Of a stretch of 64,000 nt of DNA, positions 10,666-22,186 are shown piece by piece (position 1 is the first letter of the stretch; the number at the start of each line of letters is the position of its first letter). The notes below the pieces were generated by a model. That model saw only the letters and a program-made list of their open reading frames with translations, ran no database searches and was not told the origin of the DNA. The position numbers and the translations under genes were made by a program. Source of the stretch: Sebastes aleutianus (Eukaryota > Chordata > Actinopteri > Perciformes > Sebastidae); assembly GCA_916700875.1 (NCBI GenBank), contig CAKAKS010000062.1, positions 1,187,009 to 1,251,008 on the forward strand, written 5' to 3'.

Positions 10666-11047
10666 TTCCTTTCTTAGTCGACTAAAACTCTCGTTGGATT
10701 TTGTGGACTAATTGATTAGGTCGTTTAATCGACAGATCTGTGAAACGGAGTTTCTCCACAGAGAATCACAAGAAAGCACCACTTTATATCTGGTGTTAAC
10801 CAGAGATGTGCTCAGAAGTTTCTTGGAAATAAGTGAATCAGCATGGAAAAAGCATAAAAAATGACTAATCGACTAAAGAAATCTTAGTCGACTGAGACCA
10901 AAACAACCGAGTAGTTGACTAATCAATTAAAAGCCTTTACACACCAGGGTGTGACCAATAAACAACACAACAATTCAAAATACTTGCCTGTGAATGTTAT
11001 ATGTCCAGGGCTTTTATTGTGAAAGGTAATAATGGAAAAAGTGGAGT

Positions 11048-11480
11048 ATATAAACATAGAATTAGATAGAATAGATCGGCCCATTGTCACCAATACTCAA
11101 TTCCGCTATTTGAATCAGTACCGGCCCGATATCTGATCCAGCTATTTGACTCAGTACCGGCCCGATATCTGATCCAGCTATTTGACTCAGTACCGGCCCT
11201 ATATCTGATCCAGCTATTTGACTCAGTACCGGCCCTATATCTGATCCAGCTATTTGACTCAGTACCGGCCCTATATCTGATCCAGCTATTTGACTCAGTA
11301 CCGGCCCGATATCTGATCCAGCTATTTGACTCAGTACCGGCCCTATATCTGATCCAGCTATTTGACTCAGTACCGGCCCTATATCTGATCCACCTACTTG
11401 AATCAGTACCGGCCCTATATCTGATCCACCTACTTGAATCGGTACCGACCCGATATCCGAACCAGTAGCGGTGCATCCCT
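11048..11480 (-). mobile_element. hAT-like insert (family F-related) expanded by a minisatellite
   Basis: Relative to the family D copy at 41561, extra sequence lies between 'gtggag' and 'ggtctgcctttg'. Its right end reads GGTGCATCCCT, whose reverse complement AGGGATGCACC resembles the family F terminus AGGGACGCACCGATCC. The inner sequence has the same style of 'gatatcgg'/'ggtaccg' motifs. Most of its length is the tandem repeat at 11090-11455. Its left boundary is approximate. Confidence 0.55.
11090..11455. repeat. 36-bp minisatellite, about 10 units
   Basis: Tandem 36-bp units contain 'gatccagctatttgactcag' and 'taccggccctatatct'. Substitution variants (gatatct versus tatatct, cacctacttgaatc versus cagctatttgactc) are interleaved, and the outermost units are the most diverged. 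As 36 is a multiple of 3, long minus-strand open frames of 129 and 169 aa arise, but they are repeat artefacts. Confidence 0.95.
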
Positions 11481-11799
11481 GGTCTGCCTTTGCCGAGGTT
11501 AAAGGAGTACAGTTTTCCGTCTTTGTTCGGACTACAGAGCCTCCGTGTTGTTGTTTTATAAATTTAGGCACAACTCAACCTGTTCCTCACAACGTGATTG
11601 GTTGATGCCTTTATTCGTGGTGTGAAAGCTCAGAAATTCGACCTATGTTGCTTTTTCATAGCGTGATATTCACGTTCTGTGTGAAAGTATTCATGACAAA
11701 AACAACAGTTCGAACAAAATATACCGACTTGCAAATTAATCGCACAAATCAAATGCCTCCGGTGTGTAAAGGCCTCCAGAGGGGGGCAGCCCTAAAGTG

Positions 11800-13285
11800 T
11801 ACCGGTGCAAAATGACCATTATGTATATTCATTTAGCTGGGAACTCCTGTCCGTCTGCTCTGCCTCAGTGAGTGAAAGATGAAATGTCAGTGCCCTGCTG
11901 CCAACGGCTCCGTGCTATTAAATGGAGAGGATGTTCAAGTCGAGGGGCAGACCAGAGGAGCCTGCATCTGTTTGGCAGTCGCTCAGAAATGTCTAGCGTT
12001 TCACACTACGCCTCTGGGATCGCTGGCGAAGCTCGGCCAGAAGTTTATGAAAAACAGAGAGAAAGAAGGAACCGGGAAGGAGAGAATAGCGAGGGGGTGG
12101 GAGTGGGGGGGAGTGATGGAACGCGAAGGAGAAGAGAAGAATGAGCTAGATGACATGAGAAGACAGGAAGAGAGATAGTGATGAGGAGGAGGGTGGACAG
12201 CTGAAATGAGAAAGGGAACCGCTTTGGATGATGATGTGATGTTTTCCATTCTGCTTGCAGTGTGTGTGTGTGTGTGTATGTGTATGTGTGTGTGTGTGTG
12301 TGTATGTGTGTGTGTGTGTGCAGGGATTCTCCTGAGGCCCCCGAGGAGCCTGAGGGCCCCCAGTAGGTTCTGTGAGTGGTTTCAGGTGAGGAACAGGTGT
12401 AGCCACACATCAGAACGCATGCCTGTGACTGTGGTAATTACACACTATGGACAATGCCATGTGTATTTGTACCCATATGCATAATCTGAAGTTTGAACCA
12501 CGAGGATGCATGACTGTGTGTGTGTTTGTGTGTGTGTGTATTCCTTGGATTAACATGTGACGGGCGGCCCTGCCTTCAGTCGAGCCCAGTCCTCCACAAC
12601 AAACCGGCTCCCCGGAGCCTGATCTCTGGTTTGGTCTCCGTCTCAGCTGTCACCACGCCTGCACTGTCTGCCTCCTGTCAGCTTCACTGAGAAAATACTC
12701 TGCGATTTATAGCCATAACACGGGGTACAGACACACGCATACATCCATCCGTGCATACAGTACAGCGTTCTCCAACGGGCAGGCCAGATCAATGTGCTTT
12801 GAGTTATGTCGTGCATTCAAAGAGTGGTTGTTATGGAAAAGAAAGAGGACGTAAAGAGGAGGCTGAGATGTTGAACACACCCAGAGAGTTGGTTGAAGTT
12901 GAAGGACTATGAATTATTGATGTTTTCATGTGACTCCCTGGCAGAGTACACACTGACCACAGATATTACTATGGTCGAGGTTAGCAACATACAATCAATC
13001 AAATATCCACCTGGTACTAGTTACTAACTAGTTTCACACTAGGGTTGCACCAAGACTAAAACTACAGAAATATCTGATTCCTAACATTAAATAGGACACT
13101 TTGAAAAGACTGAAGTCTGTCCCTCTCTCATCTAAAGACAATGTGTCTCAAGTCTCAGAGTTTTGAGTCACAGACTGTAATATTTTGCAGACTGGGGATG
13201 TTGCAGGGTCAGTATTTACAAGACTACGACTAGATTCCTTTAGAGAGATCCCATCCTGCTCCTGGGGACGAAGAAGTGGACAGAA
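11800..13285. other. No gene supported; GT microsatellites
   Basis: An imperfect GT/GTAT tract occupies 12260-12320 and a second smaller one lies at about 12516-12540. The segment 11870-12180 has overlapping open frames on both strands caused by purine-rich sequence, and none has a domain I know. Confidence 0.4.
12260..12320. repeat. (GT)n microsatellite with GTAT interruptions
   Basis: 61 bases of GT repeats interrupted by three TATG steps. Confidence 0.97.
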
Positions 13286-13289
13286 ATGT

Positions 13290-13433
13290 GTGCAGCCCTC
13301 CCCAGTGAGGATGCTATAGCTAGCTGGCTAACTAGTTAACCACTGTCCCGAATGTGGCTACTTTCAAGCTAACGTTAGCTACTGGAATGTTTGCTGTTAT
13401 CCTACAGGCTAACTGTACGTTTCAGACACACAC

Positions 13434-13525
<92 letters not shown>

Positions 13526-13690
13526 TGATGCTAGATTTATATGATTGAAGCCAGTAATCTTCAGCTGAAACGTACCGTTAGCTCCTAGGCTAACGTTAGC
13601 TTGCTAGTAGCCCCGTTTGGGACAGTGATTAGCTAGCTAGCTGTAGCATGTAGCATACTGACTGCAGCTTTTTCCCTTCTCCATCTATCG
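13290..13690. mobile_element. Inverted-repeat element with a GA microsatellite in the spacer
   Basis: The left arm at about 13290-13425 is matched in reverse complement by the right arm at about 13566-13690. Matched blocks are 'gctatagctagctggctaac' with the right-arm 'agctagctagctgtagc', 'ccactgtccc' with 'gggacagtg', 'caagctaacgttagct' with 'aggctaacgttagcttg', and 'gtacgtttcag' with 'ctgaaacgtac'. The spacer is mostly (GA)44. I found no target duplication, so the outer boundaries are approximate. Confidence 0.7.
13435..13522. repeat. (GA)44 microsatellite
   Basis: An uninterrupted run of GA dinucleotides about 88 bases long. Confidence 0.98.
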
Positions 13691-14012
13691 TGGTACAAAT
13701 GGGAGGACACGTCAAAGAGGAACTCTGGTTCACTTCACAACTCCACCAGTTTACTTTCTACCACGTTTGCTGCTTCCTGTTTGGTGCTGGAGACAGCACT
13801 CCTATTGGTTGGTTGCAATGGTCATTGAACTTACGATAATATTAAACTCGTTTGATTTTATCAGAACGTCAAGACGAGAAAAAGACCGACTGAAGACAGC
13901 TTGGACTGAGCTTTAGGACCACCATACACTAAACCATGGAGATCACCAGAGTGCTCCGCAACGCCAACAAAACTCTTGGGATTTTATTCTGACATTGGAA
14001 ATATGTCTGCGA

Positions 14013-14571
14013 CAGGGATGTGACGGTGACAACATTTTCCCACCGGTTAATAAATACGTGACAACACCGGTGTTACCGATTACCCCGGACATTTTACAAG
14101 AGAAGAGGATGGTCAATACGTGTAGCGCGCTGACTCTGATCTTTACCGTTGGATGGCGGAGTGTCTGGCCTCACCGGTAGAGCTTTCACACCGACTGTGA
14201 CCGCTCCTTCGTCCTCGCGGCAATTATCTCATTACCGTTATGGTTCCCTTATAGCAAAAGGGTTTAAATCTGAAATATTGCCAAATAGGCGCTTTTGCTT
14301 TTCACTTCGCCTCGTCTGTCAACTCTCTCTCTTGTCCTGTGTGTGTGAAATACTCTGAGCTGACTCCTTCCGGAGCAGATGCATTCACTGTCAGTGTCCG
14401 TCGTCCCACTTTGTATTGAGAACACGGCGCTGATGAGCCAAAGTGAACTAAATGGGTTTTATTTCTGTAAAAAAAAGCAAAACGACAGTGGGGGCGGCGG
14501 GCGCGTTATGTAATCAGTGTGTGCCCGACCACCGTGTAACACCGGTAACACCGACTACCACGACAAGCCTA
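14013..14571 (+). mobile_element. hAT-type MITE family R with 8-bp target duplication
   Basis: The octamer GTCTGCGA is present immediately before (14005-14012) and after (14572-14579). The left end CAGGGATGTGACGG and the reverse complement of the right end, TAGGCTTGTCGTGG, are imperfect inverted repeats. Inner copies of 'ccggt'/'accggtaaca' extend the inverted similarity. At 559 bp it lacks a transposase. Eight-base duplication and TAGGG-like ends are hallmarks of the hAT superfamily. Confidence 0.88.
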
Positions 14572-14579
14572 GTCTGCGA

Positions 14580-16995
14580 CAGTGAAATCTCTTGGAAAGG
14601 CGTTTGGTGTAAGGCCGGCATTAGTAGGAATATTGTCTTTGTCGGAATAAGGGCAAAAAACTGAATATTTTGTTCACATCAACGTAGTCAGTGTTATAAC
14701 TAGGCTCAGTTTGAACTTCCAAAGAGCATTTCCATTTTGTATACAAGAAACCGGTGCAATAGTATAGACAAAAACCTGTAGTGAATTGTGTTTATGTACT
14801 GATACATGAGTATTAGAATCTTTAGAGCATATACCAGAAAGCTTAATCAATCACTGGAAATGTTGCTTCACTCCTCTGATAAAGTCAACCTTCTTGACCC
14901 AAACTAAATGTAATAATCCCCCCCCCCCATCTGGTATGAGAGGCAGGTTAAAGCACACTTCTATATTCAGTATTACTCTATGCTGTACATGCTATCCCAC
15001 ACGGCTCGGATTCAGAAAAAAAACCTACTAGTTTCGGTTTCTCGATTCAGACTTTGACCCCAGAGGCTGCCATCTCTCTGCATGTGGCCCGTTAGTTTCA
15101 CTGTTTTGGAGGCACGTTCATCCAATAAAACAATCAAGACGACATGTTCCTAAGGACTTTAAAAGGGCCTCTTCTGCTAGGGTTTGGATCCAGCGTCAGA
15201 CCCTCCTCAGTGAGAATGTGCTCTAACTCGGGCCTGCAGGAGGGAGGTGGCAGCGTGTTTATTTTACTGTGGGCTGTATCTGGCCATCATTATCTCACAC
15301 TGCAGAAGGAGAGCTGTAAACAGATGCTTGCGGCCCACTCAGCTGCAATAGTGCGTCTGGCTGTGGCTGCAGCAGGGGTGGGGAAGAGGATCTGAGGGAT
15401 GCTGAGGTCGGAGGCATGAGAGCGGGGGACGGGCTGTGGCGCGAGCTAGTTGCGCCGGGGCTGAGGTTGAGATCCGGGCATGAAGACGGAGTCGAGTTTT
15501 GAGGTTACGAGGTTACGAGGTTATTTCTACAGCTGGCACTTAGTGATGGAGCTGGGACCGAGGCAGGACCCGGTGCTTTGGCCTCGCTGTGGCCGACGGA
15601 AAGATTGTTTTGGAATGGTCATAACACAGAGGGAAGTCATATCAGTTCAAGATGCTCGTGCCGGAAAGCTCAACAAACACTGGCAGCGAAGTTTTCACAG
15701 AGCCGCGTGGCCTAAACAAACTGCTGTGGAAAGAACGGAGAGGGGGGGAAGGAACGAGGAAAAATGGGGTGAGACGGAGGAGGGGGGAGAAAAATGAAAT
15801 GGCGTCTCCGTTAGTTACAGTTGGGAGAGAGGGATCTGCTGCTTTTTTCGACTTTAATCAAAAGCAGAGGCTCTCCGCAGTGGAAAAAGCGTGACGAAAA
15901 GCAAAGTTCACATGAGCTAAAGGCAGAGAGGGGGGAGGACGGGACGGGCAGAGACAAACAAACAGACAACTACTGACGAGCAGCTGCACTTCACTGACGG
16001 AGAGGGCGAGGGAGAAAGAGAAGGAAAGAGGGGAGAGAGAGAGAAAGAGAGTCCGAAAAATGGAAAGTCCTCATTTTAGTGCACTATGGAAATATGGTCC
16101 TCATTTCATGATTCAATTCCCACTCCCTCCCTTTTTCCCTCCCTCTCTAACTACCCCTTTCCCTACCATACTCCCTTGCTCTCTTTTGCAGCTGCAGCCG
16201 GGTTATAAAAGCCTGTTAAAACACAGGAAGACCAGTAAAATGGTTTGAAAAATAGCAGAAGGGAGGTCTCGGGCTGAGCCAGGGAATGAAGCAAGAGTGA
16301 AAACTTGATAGAGAAAGAGAAAAAAATTAAAGGCTAAACAGAGAAGTGGTTTAAACTTCAATTGTTGTAAACTTTACAGATGTGTACTGCTTGTTTCATT
16401 CAACTTTTACTGTAGTATGAACCCGAGAAGTGTTTAAATCTTGCCAAACTGTTTTTAGCAGATTTAATGGTGTTGTTCAAAGTCTCTAAACAGCTTCTGC
16501 AGAAAAAGACATTAAGGCAAACTTCTTCTGCCGACTTTCAGTTTTGTACTTTGCCAAAACACCACGTCCATCCCTCGCTTTAATCTCAGACTCATCTTCC
16601 CCTCATCCCTTCCTCATCCCTCCGTTGCGTGTGCAGTAAGATGCGCGACACGCAATGTTTCGGGGCCGCTGCAAAGCCCCTTTATGACCGTCTGAAAAGT
16701 GACGAGCGACCCTGTCGGCCGCAGTCTCTGCGACCCTGTAAGGGGGAAGGGGGGGGAGGGGGCTCATCCCGGCTTCGTCTCCCGTGTCTTCCCCTCGTAC
16801 AGGCCTAATCCCGGCGGCTTTACATCTTAAAACTTTCCCCCCTCCGGCTCAGGACCTGCGCCAGGGAGAAATTAAAAATGTGCCCTAAGAAGCTGAAGAA
16901 GCAGGCTTTTCCATGGAAACTAACATTAACCCCGCTGACATCCTATAACACCAAGTATCAAAGCCGCCATCAGCTCTGCATACACATGCTCCTGT
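14580..16995. other. No gene supported
   Basis: Mixed unannotated sequence. The frames at 15144-15395, 15480-15797 and 15652-15894 are open but unrecognisable. A small tandem triplication of GAGGTTAC lies at about 15501-15525. Purine-rich sequence runs at 15900-16050, pyrimidine-rich sequence at 16120-16185, and a C run near 14918. No splice-bounded coding segment stands out. Confidence 0.4.
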
Positions 16996-17001
16996 CCTTA
17001 A

Positions 17002-17638
17002 AGCTTCAGTAGGCAGTATATTTTTGGCATCATTGGGCAATAATTCCATAATAACCTTTCAGAATATTGTAATTCAAGTGTTTTGAGAGATAACTAGACT
17101 TCTGCTCCTCCTCATGGCTCTGTTTTCAGGCTTTAGAACATCTAACCGTGACGGGAGACTTTGAGCAATCACAGGTCATTTCAGAGAGAGAGAGCGTTCC
17201 TATTGGCTGTGCTCCGGCCATGTGAGCGATGCTTGGTATTCTCAACATGGCTGCCGGGTCACAAACTTTCTCATTTTACAGCTAATCCGTGCACTACAAG
17301 ATGATTCTGAGAACATCTGAGGAGAGAAATAGGCATTAACGTAACACAATATAGATTCATATTTGATCAGCGCTGCCTAGTTTGACCGTTTGGTCGGAGT
17401 TTGCGAGTGATTGACAGCTGGCTCTCATTGACGGAAGCTGACGGCAGACTCCAGATCAGCTCTGACTGGTTCTTTTCCTCCGGTCTGTGAAATCTTGCAG
17501 ATGCCGTTAGGAGCACCGGAGGACACAGAGGCATGTGATTTTTTCTCACATTACCTGTCTCATGCACTACTGTCAGGATATAGTGACCGTTTTATATAAA
17601 TCACTTTTTTAAAATCCTATTGGCTCCAACCTGCAGCT
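17002..17638 (+). mobile_element. TTAA-flanked (piggyBac-like) MITE family P, copy 1
   Basis: It is flanked by TTAA at 16998-17001 and 17639-17642. The ends are AGCTTCAGTAGGC and, in reverse complement, AGCTGCAGGTTGG. The internal blocks 'tggcatcattgggcaataat', 'aatattgtaattcaagtgtt' and 'agaacatctaaccgtgacgg' are shared with the inverted copy at 53739-54400. TTAA target sites are characteristic of piggyBac-type transposition. No transposase is encoded. Confidence 0.88.
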
Positions 17639-17642
17639 TTAA

Positions 17643-17993
17643 ATCAAACTCTAATGCACCCTCTCTACCTTCAGCGGTTTCTCTTCTATCCAAAGATGTT
17701 ATTTTTCTCCACCTCTCCCACTCTCGCTCCGTCAGGTCGTACCCGGTTCTTCTCCACAATTCACTTCCCCTCCCTGCTCGAATCACCAAGTATGGCCAGG
17801 CAGTTCATTATTTCAAATTTACGGCCTGTCCGTTTGGCCCGCCTCAAAGGAGGAATAAAATCAGGCTTTGGTTGGCGTGGTGATCCGGGGCCAAACCCCA
17901 AACCCCTCCTCCTACTCTTTTACAGTTTTATATAAAGTCATATCAAATTAAATTTAACAAATAAAAAAAAGCTCCCCTGCGTGCCAAGAGCAC

Positions 17994-18031
<38 letters not shown>

Positions 18032-19445
18032 CGACTCAGCACATACAGTATATCTGCCCTCTTTAGGGGAAATAAGTCAATTTGGCGAGTGTACTGAAGA
18101 TCATTCATCTAGTGGAAAATTTGGCCGCATAAAAACATGTATGAGCACTATAAACCTAAAACAGACAGTAACATCAACTGTATGTTCATGTGTTGGGAGT
18201 AATATGTCCGTGACTGTGCGGGTGCATTATATGCGTCCGTATCGACCCACATCTATTAGCCCGCCGCCAACACCACCGCTGAATAGAATAGAGCAGGCTG
18301 TATTTTAAATGGATCAGGCTCCATGGTAATACAAAATAATGACGGTTGCGTTATATCAAGGACCTCAAAGCCTTCCTATCCCTACATGCTCATAGGCCCT
18401 TTGGGGATTTCACTCATTTGAAAATATTTTAAAGAGGCCCGATTGCCCCCAGCTCAGCGGCTCAGAGAAGCCTTAAAACCCTGCGGCTAAATCCTGGGGT
18501 TATGTAAGGTAAAGCCCTAAATCTCACCACGCCTGATGTTACATATTACTGTAATTGCAAATGAAAAAAAAGAAGAAGAAGAAGAAAAAAAAGTACAGGG
18601 TGGGGGTGAAGAAATGCAGAGAAAGTGGACTTCGGGGGCTGGCGGAGGGAGGGAAGAAGAGGAAAGGAAATGAGGGAGGTGTGAGCGGATGGATGGAAAG
18701 AGGAAAGATGGGGGGAGGGGGGGAGAATGAGACGAGTGCTTCTTTAACACACCGGGTCCCTGGTGCATACTCTCTCACTCTCTTTCTCCGCAGTCCTGCT
18801 GTTCCGTGTGACACTCTTCCCTTTCAGCAGACACTCGGAGGGAAAGTCAGAGCGCCGGCCAAAAACGTGGACTAAAAAGGAAATAAAAAACCTAGTCTGC
18901 GTTTATCATCTGTCCACCTTACATCGTCTGTCATCTTCCAACCCAGACCTCCAGGGGCAGATAGAAGCAGGCCTACACATGTAAACACAAATGCAATCCT
19001 GAGAAGACATTAAAAGAAAACCCACCACTTTCAACTCTTTTTTTTCATGTCTGTAAATACTTTGTGCGTTTCGTCTCCGCATGTATGAATCTCAAATGTG
19101 TGCGGAGGCGGATAAGGCAGTTAACATTATGATCACGGCGCATGATGCAATGCATCGTCTGAAGATGTAAACAGGCTTTAGAGTCACTCACATGAGGAGT
19201 TTCTGTTAAAAGGGAGCTTTCTACAGCTTGTGACGCCTGGAGGCAAATAGCGTCTGAGGTACTTGACTGTGATAGCAAACGTTAAGCATCTCCTTTAAGT
19301 CTGCCAACGCAAAACATACACAAGAGCAGGTTAGATTACTCCACAGTGAGAATTACCGCCTCGCGGTTATGCGCAAGTCTAGTTGCAGTTTACATCCATG
19401 TCTGTCCAAAATGGCATCACTTCATCACTTTATCCTGTTAGACAT
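17643..19445. other. No gene supported; CA and GAA simple repeats
   Basis: A (CA)14 run lies at 18001-18029 and an A/GAA-rich tract at 18560-18595. Open frames of 60-106 aa on both strands around 17620-17935 and 18517-18984 show no recognisable domain and follow the purine/pyrimidine skew. Confidence 0.4.
18001..18029. repeat. (CA)14 microsatellite
   Basis: An uninterrupted run of CA dinucleotides. Confidence 0.97.
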
Positions 19446-19448
19446 TTG

Positions 19449-19800
19449 TGCAAAATTAGAGTTGTTCTGATACCGATACCAGTATCGGAAATGTGTCCGA
19501 TACTGCCCGAAATTCGGGATCGGGTATTGACGAGTACGCCGGTCTATGAACCGATCCAATACTATAATTTGTTAACCCAGAAAAAAATTGACTTTTTAAA
19601 CCAGAAATCAATTCTTCTTCTTCGCTGCTCCAAAACAGCAGCCTTCACTGTGCTATCGCCCTGGATGGATCATGGCTGCCACTGGCGAGAACAACTGATT
19701 GCGGGTAGTTCGTCACGTGACGATAGCAAACAACAACAGTGTGGTGCTAGTGGAGACTGTAACGGTAGTCAGAGTGAGGAAAATGTCATACCTGTCATAA
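19449..19800 (+). mobile_element. Probable hAT-like repeat fragment
   Basis: It begins with 'gagttgttctgataccgata' and continues with 'ccagtatcgg' and 'gatcgggtat', the palindromic 'ccgata/tatcgg' style of subterminal motifs seen in families F and G here. The right terminus and target duplication are not identifiable. The long open frame across it (147 aa) is not a recognisable protein. Confidence 0.45.
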
Positions 19801-19821
19801 TAAAAAATAGATCAATATATA

Positions 19822-20170
19822 AATAACTCGATAAATAAATAAACGTGTCATTAAATGCAGCAAAATTATATTAAAAATAAATGTAGCCATGAATTAATTG
19901 ATAAAATTTGACATAAATTTATATTTCTGTTTTAATTTGCTTCTTTATTTATGTACCTTCGTATTTTCCCTTTTATTTATTTATTTATGTATTTTTTTTT
20001 TATTAATTTTGAATTAATTAATTTTTGCATTTATTTTTTATGTATTTATTTTATATTTATTTTAAAATGTATTTATTTATGTATTTATGCATTTACCTAT
20101 TTTTCCCTGATTTAGCATTAACCAAACTTATTTATTTATATATTCTTTTCTTTAAACATTTGTTTACACA
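19822..20170 (+). repeat. AT-rich dispersed repeat family M, copy 1
   Basis: It shares 'gtcattaaatg', 'gcaaaattatatta'-type sequence, 'atatttctgttttaatttgc' and a long ATTT/ATTTATT-rich tail with 24087-24450. The tail is low-complexity, so boundaries are soft. Confidence 0.65.
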
Positions 20171-20174
20171 TTTC

Positions 20175-21060
20175 TTTCCCACTCAACGTGTGTGATGGGG
20201 TCAGAGCATGTGGGTCAAAGTGCATAGATCAACTATATGCTAGCCAGCAAGCTCCACTCCAGTCTTAATAACCGGCTCCGTACAGCGGGACAGTTTCACA
20301 GACCGATGATGTGAGGATTAATCGCACGAAAACAAATGTCCACGTGTTTGAAGGCCTCCAGAGCCATGCCGATACTACGGCTAAAAACGTGATGTAAGGG
20401 CAGAGTTCAAGTCCACAGAGAGCTCGTAGAGTAGAGTTAAAAGAATGCCCCTGGGAATCATCCCCAAAGTGGGACCCACATAGCCTTACAGCCATGTAAC
20501 CCAGTATGTTGCTATGCCCAATAAACATCATAATGAAATCAAGCCTGCATTACCACCGGCACCAGGGACTAGATTATACCTCGCTGTGGATTAGAGGGGC
20601 CGACGGCGGTGCAGACTCAAGGAAGGATAGAGAGAGTGAGTGAGGAGAGGCTTGAAGGAGGGGTGGCTGAATGCCGCTCACGTAGATCACTCACACTGTC
20701 TGTGTCATTGGCTGCCATCCAAAAGGAGGCCAGTCAACAAAGGGACTGTGAAAAAGAGGAGAGACTGAAATGTGCACTTGCTGTGTAATGGCTGGGGATG
20801 GCAGGTAAAACGAGCTGCTGGCTTGTGTTGCTGCAGTGTACAAATCAGGAGATCAATGGCGGTTTGTGTCGGATGGCTCAGGACGAAGGGACAAAAGAGA
20901 CTGCAGTGGTCCGACTGAGGGATCGGTTATGAAAGTTGATCATCTGAAGTTTGTTCCTGGTTTGAATCTCCAGAGATGGCCGAGAAAATGTCTCTCACTC
21001 TTGAGTAAAGGACTCCGTATGAACTTCTTAAAACACAATAGGATGTGTCCTTCGTTCACA
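20175..21060. other. No gene supported
   Basis: Ordinary unannotated sequence. An 88-aa minus-strand frame at 20265-20531 and a 91-aa plus-strand frame at 20836-21111 have no recognisable features. Confidence 0.4.
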
Positions 21061-21065
21061 TCTAA

Positions 21066-21744
21066 AGGCCCAGACACACCAACCCATCAGAGAATTAGCG
21101 GTGACATTTGAGTCGTCTCACGTCGCCTTTGTCTTGGCCAGAAAGCTGCATTTGAGCACACTGCAAAGACTACGGCCGATGGTCAACTACCAGATATGTT
21201 CTGCTCCTGCGTGAGAGGAAATAACTCTCCACACCAGCAGGTGGCGCTACTTTGTGTTCGTCATTCAAAAAGGGAAACTGGAAGACCAAGGACGGCGGAT
21301 ATACATACAAGCCGTTGTTATGATACGTACATGAAACAAAGCGGCGTCTGCCGACCATTTTCACACCACTCTCACTCACCACTTAGCTTCATTCCAGATG
21401 TTCATGTTGTTGTGAAAATATCCGTGTGTTGGAATGTTCAGATGAGATGAAGATGAAACATGAGAAGAGCCTTTTGTATTTGTCCTCTTGACTTTACTCG
21501 TTGGCTTGTTTTCCTCACTTCTGTTTCTCTTCTCATGCACTGATTCGTTTAAGCTGAACAGCCAATCAGAGTGATTTCTCTCTCCGACGAGCGCTGCCGC
21601 CGATTCAACACGCTGAATCAGACTCTGACACGGGCAGACTAGAGCCGACGGTGTGGGACACACTGCAGAAACTAGGCCGACAGATGTTCACCAACGGCCC
21701 CAAACTGTCCGACGGCCGACCGTCAGCTTGGTGTGTCGGGGCCT
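21066..21744. mobile_element. TAA-flanked (PIF/Harbinger-like) MITE
   Basis: TAA lies directly outside both ends (21063-21065 and 21745-21747). The left end AGGCCCAGACACACCAA and the reverse complement of the right end, AGGCCCCGACACACCAA, agree at 16 of 17 positions. A 3-bp TWA duplication with terminal GGC/GGG is typical of PIF/Harbinger elements. At 679 bp it has no recognisable transposase. Confidence 0.88.
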
Positions 21745-21747
21745 TAA

Positions 21748-22186
21748 AGGAAAATGTGTAAATACCTGAACTACCACACTCAAAGACGGGGCAAAAAGCC
21801 TATCGTCACAGCCTCCAACTGACTCCCTCCCTGATCCCTCTCTAAGAATTCTGTGTCTTTTAAACATCTCAGTAGTCTTAACTTCGACAAATCGTACAAA
21901 CGGGGATAACGGAACGTAAATGACTAAAGACAGACCTTGAGAGATAAATTCAAACATCTCCAAACACCTGGCCAGCTGCTGTGTAAAGTGGGCTTGATTG
22001 TTCTGACAAGTGTGCCAATTTTTTGGAAACAGTTGCCCCGTATTCGGGAAGGAGGTTTCAGACCCTGCTCGACAATCTAACAATCCAAGTTGTTTGAAGC
22101 ATACCGAGGCTATAACTGTTGCCAGTTGTTCAGGCCAGTCGCTTTACCGTGTTTGTTGAGTCTCACAGCTCTCATACTGTAGCATC
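21748..22186. other. No gene supported
   Basis: Ordinary sequence. The 131-aa minus-strand frame at 21688-22083 has no domain I recognise. Confidence 0.4.

Larger units (their letters stand above)
10931..11775 (+). mobile_element. TAA-type MITE family D, copy 2, nested in family C
   Basis: Left end AAGCCTTTACACACC and right end GGTGTGTAAAGGCCT are inverted repeats. Left of it lies TAA. The right flank is CCA where TAA would be expected, so the duplication may have mutated. It shares 'cttttattgtgaaagg' and 'tgctgcctttg'-like blocks with 41561-41953. Terminal AGGC and a 3-bp TWA target suggest a PIF/Harbinger-type element. It is itself interrupted by a third element with a minisatellite. Confidence 0.75.
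10670..11794 (+). mobile_element. hAT-like MITE family C, copy 2, split by nested elements
   Basis: It matches the complete copy at 33717-34014: 'tagtcgactaa', 'gtttctccacagagaatcac', 'gaaagcaccacttta', 'ccagagatgtgctca' and 'gactgagacc'. The left terminus is missing. The right end resumes after a nested insertion with 'gaggggggcagccccta'-type sequence ending CAGCCCTA at 11794. The element proper is about 270 bp; the rest is insertion. Confidence 0.8.

Noticed and set aside
11062..11571. 169-aa minus-strand frame with GSDIGPVLSQIA repeats
   Set aside because: The 36-bp tandem repeat is a multiple of three, so the frame stays open by arithmetic. It lies inside nested transposons.
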